From Ophiostoma sp. CBS 140.51 (taxonomy: Eukaryota; Ascomycota; Sordariomycetes; Ophiostomatales; Ophiostomataceae), in NCBI GenBank assembly GCA_029298735.1, contig JANSLP010000413.1, positions 1 through 25,664 on the forward strand: 25,664 nucleotides of DNA, given 5' to 3'. The notes beneath the pieces are model-generated. The model was not told where the DNA came from. It did not search any database and saw only the letters and a program-made list of their open reading frames with translations. Both the position numbers and the translations under genes were made by a program. The number at the start of each line of letters is the position of its first letter. Position 1 is the stretch's first letter. Shown here in pieces: positions 1-7,743 of the stretch.

Positions 1-81
1 CACTTAGTTCTGTGACAGTTTTTTCCCCAGAGGGTTCTGTCTAGCTAGTCGCCAATAGTCAGGACTGACTGAGAAAGGCGG

Positions 82-99
82 ATAATAATAATAATAATA
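82..99. repeat. (ATA)6 microsatellite
   Basis: Six uninterrupted ATA units are read directly. It lies in non-coding sequence and has no evident function. Confidence 0.9.
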
Positions 100-437
100 C
101 ATAAAACGTTAGTGGAGATATATGTCAACCTGTCCAAGGACTGCACAAAATAAAGGACGGCAACAAAACATCAAGATACAATAGAAATGCATAGCGCACC
201 ACTCCACCTTTGTCGCGCGTCAAAGTGCAAATGCGACTTTGTCAATACTCAAGTCGAGTCAGTGAGAGTCAGTGTGGCCAGCAAACAATGGGAAGAGGTG
301 TCCCACAACTGGCACTCCAAGCGGCCCCGCATGACGACAGCTCCGTCCTCCCAGAGGCCTAGCGCGCAGCTAGCAGCGATCCGCACTACACCCAAACGGG
401 CGACAACAGCGTCTCCCTCAGCGCATTTTGGACGGCA

Positions 438-467
438 TACTGAGTGCTCAGTACGTCGTACTCAGTA
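438..467. repeat. Inverted repeat around GTACGTCGTAC
   Basis: The arms TACTGAGT (438-445) and ACTCAGTA (460-467) are perfect reverse complements, and the spacer carries a near-palindromic GTACGTCGTAC. It lies just downstream of the RPEL stop codon. The same 12-mer GTACGTCGTACT recurs at 16206-16217, also outside genes. It may be a short fungal intergenic motif; no function is known to me. Confidence 0.6.
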
Positions 468-492
468 GGACTTATTGTCGTGAGACTCTGCT

Positions 493-942
493 CTAAGCAC
501 CACCCTCCCGCTTGGCGTACTCCTCCTCAATGGCCTCCTCATATCTCTCCTCGGGCGACCGCGGGTCCTCGTCGAGCACGCCCTTCTTGATTAGCTCCTC
601 GGGCGACGGCCGGTTCGAGATCTTGTCATTGAGAGAATCGGCACGCATGCTCTTCTCAAGCTTCTTCTGGTGGGCCTGCAGACCGGGCGCCGCGGTTGAG
701 TCGGGCAAAATATTCTCTGAGGGCGGGTCAGTCAGTACTGGTCGGTCCAGAGTTATATGTACGTCTGCAGACGCCAATGGCTGTTGGACTGGACGTGGTT
801 GAGACTTACTCTGCACCAGCTCCTCGCGGTTGGGCCGGTTCTGCAGGTGCTGCTCCAGCGAGTTGCGGCGCACCGGGTTAGCAGGGCGCACGGGCGAGAT
901 AGGAGTCTGGTCCACGGCGGCAGAAGAGGTCTGGTCGGTCAT
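493..942 (-). CDS. Small RPEL-repeat protein (two exons)
   Basis: Spliced CDS is complement(join(493..716, 810..942)), 118 residues, starting at ATG 942-940. The intron 717-809 has donor GTAAGT and acceptor CTCAG and joins to give VQKNILPDS, which matches the usual wording of fungal RPEL proteins. Two RPEL motifs are visible: RPNREEL (residues 36-42) and RPSPEEL (80-86), each followed by a hydrophobic/basic stretch (VQKNIL and IKKGVL). The C-terminus is acidic with alternating Glu/Arg. In animals RPEL motifs bind G-actin (MRTF, Phactr); in fungi the role of this small soluble protein is not established, so actin binding is only inferred. The intron is 93 nt, a multiple of three with no in-frame stop, so a retained-intron reading would simply add 31 residues between the repeats. 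Confidence 0.88.
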   Translation of the reverse strand: MTDQTSSAAVDQTPISPVRPANPVRRNSLEQHLQNRPNREELVQSKSQPRPVQQPLASADVHITLDRPVLTDPPSENILPDSTAAPGLQAHQKKLEKSMRADSLNDKISNRPSPEELIKKGVLDEDPRSPEERYEEAIEEEYAKREGGA

Positions 943-1037
943 GGTGACAGTGGTGAATAGAGGAAGGGATATGTGTTGTTTTGGTTGAGATGGGAGGTGA
1001 AAGAGAGGTTGAAAGGGGGAAAGTGTGAGTATATGGG

Positions 1038-1048
1038 TATATATATAA
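1038..1048 (-). promoter_or_regulatory. TATA-like element upstream of the RPEL gene
   Basis: A TATATATATA-type run is read about 100 bp upstream of the RPEL start codon on the minus strand. Position and sequence suit a core promoter, but A/T runs of this size occur by chance and no start site is mapped. Confidence 0.35.
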
Positions 1049-1349
1049 AAAAGAAAATAAAACTTTGCGTTTTGATAGACGGCCACTAGCTCGTTGGTCT
1101 TGGGTTGGGAGTTCTCTTGTTTCTCTTTTAAACAACAAGAAGAAAAGATGGAGCAGATCGTGTTGGAAAAGTCTCTCTTGGCGGCCACCGAGCCTTAAAT
1201 ACTTTGCCAGCTTTTGGCCACTCGTCGCCTGGCCTGTTTTGGTGAGGCCAGGCCAACGAACACTGCTAACGTCTAGCGGACTGGCGGGCTCCCTCACAGT
1301 GGCAAGATGGGTGAAAACGGGTGAATACAGGCACTAGAGCGTTGTTAAC

Positions 1350-1398
1350 CCACAGGGGCTCGGGGTGTTCCAGGGCCAGGCCCCCTGTGGCCCCCTGT
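1350..1398. repeat. Inverted repeat with adjoining short tandem
   Basis: The arms CCACAGGGG (1350-1358) and CCCCTGTGG (1382-1390) are perfectly complementary across a 23-nt spacer; a second, partial copy of the right arm follows at once (1391-1398). It could form a GC-rich hairpin. There is no gene next to it for which it would be an obvious terminator. Confidence 0.5.
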
Positions 1399-1959
1399 TT
1401 GCAATGGGCGCCATGTCGCACCACCAACAGCGTCAGTTGACCTCGCAACCAGGTGCCGGCTCCAATTAGAGAACAGCGCTCTGTAGCGGGTCGGCGTTGG
1501 AGCAGCGCATTCCAGGTGACGTCTACGGAGTATTAGTACATACTTGTAACATGCGGGGTCGAGCATTCTAAAAGTGACAAGCTTCCCTGGGGATAACGGG
1601 AGCTTCCATGGCGACACAGGATCTTGATCAGCTTTGCTCTCGTAAAGTGGGTTTGTAAATATTGAAATTCAATGCAATGCAAACATGAATACAAAACGGA
1701 GCACAGCGCTGCATTTATCTATGCACACCTTGCTTCGTTGCTACGTCTGCACGAATAATGGCTACGAAGTACAACTAAAAGCGCCGCTTCTTATGTACAT
1801 CAGGTGGATCTACTAGAACCCAGTCGCTAAACAATTGGCCGATGGCAATGAAACGGCGTGGCAGAATCCAGTCCGCTCAATCTGCACTCAACATACGCCT
1901 TCACGACCAAAAAAAAAACGACAACTAAAGCTCAACCATGCCTGCTGGCTATATCCATC

Positions 1960-2462
1960 CTATGACGTGCCTGCGGTCGACAGGAGTCCAAACCCGATGA
2001 CAAGCCACGCAGCCAGGCCGATGCTGGCAAGAAGGCCCCTACAATTCACACAAAAGTCAGCAATCTGGAGCAGCAGAGACAGATGGAAAGAGAGTGTCAA
2101 TCGGCAGGGACAAAGCCATACTCTTGTAGACCTTTCTGTTGCGTAATCAAGACCGTGTCGGCCGCACAGAACACTGTCCGCGACACGACCACGAAGCCCA
2201 TCTCCCAGCCTAGCCTCCGTTGGTACAACATCGCCAGTGTTGACGCAATGGCCAAGTCGCGGACCCCGATTAGCGGCGACAAGAGCTCCGCCGCGCTTTT
2301 TCTTGTGCTGCCACTGGCAGTCTTGGGCTCTGCTGTAATGCCAAACGCAGACTCGGCTGCGTGCTGTGGGAACAGGATGCCGCTGAGGCCGAATGTCGCG
2401 AAGCTCACTGCGACACCCAAGCCCATGTTGCGCCAGGTGCCTGGTAGAACCGACGAAAGCAT
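1960..2462 (-). CDS. DUF4267-like small integral membrane protein (two exons)
   Basis: Proposed CDS is complement(join(1960..2038, 2122..2462)), 139 residues, starting at ATG 2462-2460. The body has hydrophobic helices around residues 10-30, 60-80 and 85-105, with the family-like stretch LIGVRDLAIASTLAMLY. The intron 2039-2121 (83 nt) has donor GTATGG, a GCTGAC branch site and acceptor TGTAG. Its phase fits a last exon reading GLLASIGLAAWLVIGFGLL before TAG, which supplies the fourth membrane helix expected of the family. Without splicing the protein would end in a short unrelated tail. Composition and layout match the uncharacterised fungal DUF4267 family; the molecular function is unknown. 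The splice is inferred from signals and from the restored helix. Confidence 0.78.
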
Positions 2463-3343
2463 GATTGCTTTGCTGTATGCGTTCCCGCGATCTTACGATT
2501 GTTCGCCGAGATTAATTAATGCTGCCACCGTTGTATATTAGGAATGGGAGTCGTAATGCAAACGGGACACAGTGAGAGCGATAGGGCGGAAATTTATTGT
2601 AGACGAGAAGGGTGCAAAGGAAAATGAGGCGGAGAACTATTTCAAAGATTTGGCGTTGTCAATCGCAGGTTAATGGTCTCCATTGAGTCTCGTAATACGG
2701 CGCAATGAGACCCCATCAGGGCAGGCGCCCCGGGCCATCGCAACAGTGGAGCCCCGTTTCTTGAATACTGACTCGCCCTACTTCGTACTTCGTAGCTACA
2801 AAGTATTGTTTCAATGTGCGTCACCATCTGCGTCGAATAAGGACCAACTCGGATTTTTGCACAATCTTCTTTCTGTATTTACGTGTTTGATTTCTGGACA
2901 CCTGCACCGTACATTACAGTAATATGGCCCCTCACTATTAGACAGCCCCGCTTCCCTCTTCACGCACACCCTTCTCCATTCCTTCAGTTCCAACTACCTA
3001 TTGTTTTCCCGACACCTACGATCATCTCTCGAACTGTATATCACCCTCATAGCGCACGTCGCAGTGCTGCCGTGCCTTGTGGTGTTGTGCTATCGTCGCG
3101 CTTGCGCTTCGTGCCTCTCCATCCATGCACCTCTTTATCGTCATCGCCCGTCTCGTGCTTTCTGCCCCTGATCACAAGTGTTTGAGTGGCGTGGTTGCCA
3201 CCGTGCGAAGATGATCCTCGGTCTTCACCGGTCATGAGGGTAGAGAATCCAGGGAGAGTTCCCGGTACCGCACCAGACTGCATCTGCGTGTACGGAGTGT
3301 TGAGAAGTCCTCCAGCATTGAACGTCGAGCTCCATCCTCCACT
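2463..3343. other. Intergenic region between DUF4267 and hydrolase-like genes
   Basis: No gene is recognised. It should hold the promoter of the DUF4267 gene at its left end and the 3' flank of the hydrolase-like gene at its right. A perfect tandem CTTCGTACTTCGTA occurs at 2781-2794. The open frames on both strands (for example plus-strand 2883-3185) are rich in Ser, Pro and His with no recognisable domain. Confidence 0.55.
2781..2794. repeat. Tandem CTTCGTA x2
   Basis: Two exact copies of the heptamer CTTCGTA are adjacent, followed by a partial inverted continuation (GCTACAAAGTA). It belongs to the TAC/GTA-rich short motifs that recur in the intergenic parts of this window. Confidence 0.6.
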
Positions 3344-4105
3344 CTATGGCTCGGATGGCATGGGCAATGACACGGCCGGAGGTGCGCTGCCCATGTTGGC
3401 TTGCGTGAGGCCCAACACCTGTGTATATGCCTCTGGCTGCGCGTTGAAAGGGGGGCCGGTCGAGTACTCGCTGTTACATCTGCCGTCGTATTGCCCGGGA
3501 CCAAATTGGCCGTTGTGCTGTCCATTGTACTGGCCGTAGCACTCGCTACCACCATTGCCGGTGTCCACCGCATATGCAAACTGTATGTTGCCGGCCGACC
3601 AAGGATAGCTTGGATTCAGTTGGCCTACAAAGCCACCGGTCTGCGGTCCGTAGCCGTGCAATGGAGTAGGCCGGTACGAAGAAAAATCCGGCAAGGTGGT
3701 TCCTATAGGATGCATTGGGTAGGATCCCATGTCGAACGCCCCGAGCCCGCTATAGTTTCCTAGATTGCCCATACCGCCACATGCTTGATTGAATTGTACT
3801 GGATCAACTTGTACCGGGTCGGCCTGGGCTTGGTTGAACTGCACGTGGCCGAACTGGAAATGATTCATCTGGGCCCGGCCGAGACCGAGCTGGGAGCTGG
3901 CATCGAAGACTGGGAATCGGGCTGGGTTTAAGCTCGATGTCAAACCTATTGGGGAGAAGGTGTTGGGGTGCTGGCGACCTGGAGGGCGGAGTGTCTGGGG
4001 CTGCGTATCCGAGCTGTGCATTCTTTGCGGCCAAGTTTGCTGATTTGACATCTGTACGCCTTGGTTGGATGAGGTGACTGTTTGCATACTTTGCGTTGTT
4101 GCCAT
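3344..4105 (-). other. Low-complexity Q/N/G/P-rich C-terminal tail, possibly a separate ORF
   Basis: The 3' part of the hydrolase-like frame, from an internal ATG at 4105-4103, encodes about 253 residues rich in Gln, Asn, Gly, Pro, Ser and Tyr. It contains imperfect repeats such as HVQFNQAQ / PVQFNQA and GQYNGQHNGQFGPGQYDG. Such composition resembles prion-like or transactivation segments and not a hydrolase fold. The ATG has a fair Kozak context (ACC ATG G). It may be the tail of the hydrolase, a once separate gene fused by read-through, or a gene of its own; the frame is continuous with the hydrolase, which favours a tail. Confidence 0.5.
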
Positions 4106-4954
4106 GGTTCGGCTGATGGATTTGTGGTAGTTCCAGTTCAAGTGCTTGAACGTCGGGATTTGAGATACACGGTCTTCGTGCTTTGAAGCGAAAACCTGTT
4201 CGAGCTTGGGATTAGTTGCGTTGCATGGCGTCGGGGCACCATTTGCCGTTTCTGGGTCGCTGTCGGGTTCAAGTGAGCCTGATACTGAAGACCGATCACC
4301 ATTGGCATGCGGCGGGATCCCTTGCAGGCTCTCTCTGGACTGGCGAGAGCACATGACATGCTTTTGGATCCATGCATCCAGAAGTTTGGCAATGTCATTA
4401 CTGTTTCTTTCTAAGAAGCAGAGATGGCCATTGCCGTGTATACCGAGCTTTGCCAGTTCGAGCCACTGGACATTGACGCCTGCCTGTAGTAAGAAGTCAA
4501 CCGTGGCCCAGTCGTAAGTAGAGTGCCTGCTGGCTTCAGCTGTCACTATGGCGTGTTGAATTGTGGAGAGGTTGGTGAGCTTTCGGACGGGGTTCGCTTT
4601 GGGCTCGGTGAATGGGTCATCAGGATGCCAAACTGGTGGTGTCTCGTCCTGCAGGTAGCTTTCACCTCGACCGGTGGCGCCCCTTTTGATGACAAGATTG
4701 AATAGAGTTGACACTCTACCGCAACCACCACCGGCCTCTCGTCTGTTGCGGTAGTCATTGGTGGGCACCCGGGGTTCGTATGTGAGTGGAATTTCCGCAA
4801 TACCTATGGGAAAGTCGCTGGGCGGAGTTATGTAGCCTGTGTTGTCCAGCTGGGATCTATCGGCTCCATAAATGCTCGCACTTGCCAATGGGGGCCCGTC
4901 TGGCTCGATCGCAATGACACCTGCAACGAGGCCAGGCACGCGGTCGGCGGCAAG

Positions 4955-4957
4955 CTA
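4955..4957 (-). other. In-frame premature TAG in the hydrolase-like gene
   Basis: On the minus strand the codons run GCC ACT GCG GCC TAG CTT GCC GCC GAC, with hydrolase-like sequence in the same frame on both sides (GSGATAA before, LAADRVPGLV after). Relatives often have Trp here (WLAAD), so TGG to TAG is the likeliest change; this is one CpA to TpA change on the plus strand. No GT...AG intron of usable size can remove it. Confidence 0.85.
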
Positions 4958-5686
4958 GGCCGCAGTGGCACCACTGCCCTCCCCGACAAGGATGGTGGCT
5001 GCGACTCCGAGCCATCTGATGACAGAGACTATGACGCTCTGTGAAAGTCGCTGCTCCAAGGCACGGTCTGCCATTGCCATGTCAAGGGACAGACAATAGT
5101 TTGTGAAAATGGAATCGCCGCGAAGTCCAGTGCCCGGCCACTTGTCATGTAGTGATGCTGACGGCCAAAGGTTGCGGTCACTTTTTGCACTTGCAGTGAG
5201 TTCCGTCTCGATGTAGTCTACATCCGGACAGATGCTTTGGCCTGTGCCGTGGCTGATGGACCGCCCATATGGTGGGAGATCAAGAAGGACGACCTCGTAG
5301 CCCATGTATAGGAAAGCAGATGCCCATCCTTGACGCCCGTCGGGTTTTGTCAGCCAGACCTTAATTTGTGTTAGGTTAGTATAACAGAACAGAGGAACAG
5401 TAGTGAGGGTCAAAGAGGCGATTTTGTTTAATTTGGCCATGCCATGGCTCGAACTTACATTGCTTGAATGGTGCCTGCCTTGTATGAAGATGATTGGGGC
5501 TGGATAGAGCAGTCGTCGGGGCCGGAGGCGTTCTACATACACCTTGATATCTGACATTTCGGCAGTGGTTCCCAGCGTGCATCTAATAAACGCGGTCCTG
5601 CGTACGTGCCACGGCTGAACGTCATCAGGACGGGGACTGGTTTGAGCCGGCCCTGCTTGACTGCCGGCCCTTGGGACACCGTCCAT

Positions 5687-7743
5687 TCCCCTGGCCCTTC
5701 CAGCGTCAGTCACAACGAGGCTGGCCAGATCTCAAAAAAAAAAACGGGTTTTGAGGGAGGAAGAGTTGTATATTTGCTGGTGAGATTACGGTGGAGGACC
5801 GCCGGAGTCTGAAGTAGGTTTGTGTTGTCCGTTATCGCTCCATACAAAGTGAGTTGGGGAGAAGTGGTTCGATCCGGCAATCCTGGCAAGCCTTGAGACG
5901 GCCACGGTGATTTTGTTGAGGGAGGTACCCAGCTCTGGCAGTCCCCAGGAGGAGCCAAGGACGCAAAGTTGAGGAGAATGTGAAAAGAGATGGTGAGAAA
6001 AGAAAGGCAATGTTTTTTGTGGACGTTGTCTGGACTCGGTGGGATAGGGCAGGACTGGTGTCAGAGGCATCGAGGCATTTGACACCCGAATAGGCAAGAG
6101 CGCGAGAGGTCACTACCATGAATGGCAAGGGCAACCGGATGCACGAGGTAGGGCCTGCCAAATTGGGAATATATGGCATTGTTGTGACGTACGAAGCTCA
6201 GTGCGCGTTCTCGCGTTTTTAAGGACTCGAGGAGTGCAAGTCTTCTTCGCCAATGGAGAAGGCCCAATTGTAATTGTTTACTCCAGTGGGCTGGGCCTTT
6301 GACGCGAGCGGGTACAATTGACTTTGGAAGAATTTACTACAGAGTATGGAGCACGACGTACAGCCCACAGAGTCGTTAGTCGTATCTTGTGTAGAAACTT
6401 GCGTCATGGGTCCTCTTGGATAAAAGGACGAGCTGTTCCACCAAAAAGGCTCGGCGAAAACGTAAACGAGGCGATGGAGGCTCTGATGAGGCTCAAGAAG
6501 ATCGTGAAGCATGGGGAGCTTGGTTCCCAGCTGGGAGAGCTTGTGGCAGCTGAGAAAATTAATATGGAGCAGAGGAACAAGGTCTGAGCCGAACAGGTTG
6601 GTGGCTGGCAGCAAGGTACATTGCGGGGAGTTCACTGTGGATGTTGGCGCACTGTAGCCTACACACCTCACTGTGTCGTCTAGGTACCTTTTGAGTGGGT
6701 GCTACTGACAGGCATATGAATCTCACAAAATGCCCCATATAATTACCTGAGCAAGGAAGGTTCAATTGGTGAAGGCTGGGCGGCGAAGGGTCTTCAGGGC
6801 AGTTGGGTGCAAGTATGTACCTCCCGGAAAAGATACTTTGAGCCTGAGTGCAAAGGAAAGGCTGGACTGACCCCGGGAGCTTGGGGCTGGTCAATCGAGT
6901 GGGGTAGTTCAGGAAAATGGCCCCTGCAAAAAGGAAGTATCTGACGGTGGATGGGATACCTCTTGACCTTCCAGCCACTCAGACATCGCCCTTGCAGTGT
7001 GTAGAGGTACATCAAAATGCGTAAATAGACAGCAGAGTGTATGTACCTCTACTACACCAAGACAATCCTAGCGTGGAGCGCCCTGGGCCTAGGGGCCGTG
7101 CCTGGCCTAGTCTCGCCTTGCCAGGGGCCCTGGTCGTCCTGGTTTTGCTGCGAAGAACTCCTTCACGAGGAGGCTGGCGGTGGCCTCGTTTCGACCCTTT
7201 GCAAAATCCAGCAAAGCTTTTGCCCGCAACCAACCACCGTTTCGCCCAATTGGGCTTCTTCACGAACGACGCCCAGCCTCGTCTCTGGAATGTCGTTTGC
7301 TATTTCTGCGGCGCAGCCGCTCACCACGCGGCCGCTTCCCGACCTGCATCTTGTATTCGCTTTTTTTCTTCTTCATATCGTTATTTTCTCACATTCACAT
7401 TGCATACTTCCGGCAGCTTTTTTTGTTTCAATTCGTCCACCTGCAGATTCGCCAGCACCAATCACGACGACACACACTGCGAGTTATCATCCCACCAACT
7501 CAGACATCCGCACAATATCGACAAAGGAAAACAAAACACACATCTTAAGCTCTCCTATCTACGACCAAGTTTCCAGCTTTGTTGAGCGACCCAACGTCGC
7601 CTCACTGTCCACGCTTTTTTCACACAATTCGTTCCGCCAGCACTTTATCCTGTTATCTTTCGCAACTGTGATCATACTACGTCGTTCACGACAACAAAGA
7701 GGCAGCTGCCTAGGTCGGTGGGTGGTGAAGGCGCGGATAGAGG
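5687..7743. other. Long divergent intergenic region, about 2 kb
   Basis: It lies between the minus-strand hydrolase-like gene and the plus-strand DUF3433 gene and should contain both promoters. The right third (about 7355-7700) is pyrimidine-rich and looks like a fungal 5' leader. Plus-strand frames at 6318-6587 (TTG start, 89 codons) and 7041-7859 (272 codons) were weighed: the first has a helix-like, charged C-terminus but no relative I recognise, the second overlaps the DUF3433 first exon in another frame. A short motif CACGACGTAC occurs at about 6351-6360. Confidence 0.5.

Larger units (their letters stand above)
1..492. other. Intergenic region, left edge
   Basis: No convincing gene is seen. 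The stretch holds an (ATA)6 microsatellite at 82-99 and, at 438-467, an inverted repeat (TACTGAGT ... ACTCAGTA, 8-bp arms, 14-nt spacer) that encloses the palindromic core GTACGTCGTAC. An open frame at 187-468 has Ser/Arg/Thr-rich composition without recognisable domain and is probably chance. The right end is presumably the 3' flank of the RPEL gene. Confidence 0.6.
943..1959. other. Intergenic region between RPEL and DUF4267 genes
   Basis: No gene is recognised. The left part is the presumed promoter and leader of the minus-strand RPEL gene. At 1350-1390 there is an inverted repeat (CCACAGGGG ... CCCCTGTGG, 9-bp arms, 23-nt spacer) followed by a short tandem (CCCCCTGTGG then CCCCCTGTTT). 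A TACGGAGTA motif sits at 1524-1532. The right part is the 3' flank of the DUF4267 gene. Open frames here have no domain-like composition. Confidence 0.55.
3344..5686 (-). pseudogene. Alpha/beta-hydrolase-like gene with in-frame TAG and Q/N-rich tail
   Basis: Two exons, complement(join(3344..5359, 5459..5686)), 747 codons with TAG as codon 211. The 99-nt intron 5360-5458 has donor GTAAGT, branch TACTAAC and acceptor AAG, joining HHSSN to VWLTKPDGRQGWAS, a stretch typical of secreted-type fungal alpha/beta hydrolases. Further family marks are YPAPIIFIQG, YEVVLLDLPPYGRS, IEPDGPP (after the stop) and the C-terminal HGNGH (about residues 382-386) supplying the catalytic His. The elbow reads GEGSG, which puts Gly where the Ser of GxSxG is expected. 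TAG at 4955-4957 lies seven codons after that G; homology continues in the same frame at once. From about residue 430 a Gln/Asn/Gly/Pro/Tyr-rich tail follows. The start (5686) is uncertain: no signal peptide is seen and an upstream exon is possible. It could be a young pseudogene, a readthrough gene, or a sequencing error. Confidence 0.72.

Noticed and set aside
3186..3763. Plus-strand frames opposite the Q/N-rich tail
   Set aside because: They are fragmentary and rich in Cys/Trp/Arg, as expected for the complement of the minus-strand coding sequence.
5861..5895. GGTTCGATCC, resembling a tRNA T-loop
   Set aside because: The bases on each side cannot pair into a T-stem, and no anticodon arm or acceptor stem is found at the right distance.
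6318..6587. Plus-strand 89-codon frame with a charged, helix-like C-terminal half
   Set aside because: It opens with TTG, has no recognised relative, and no splice partner was found. It is the least unlikely of the small frames in that gap.
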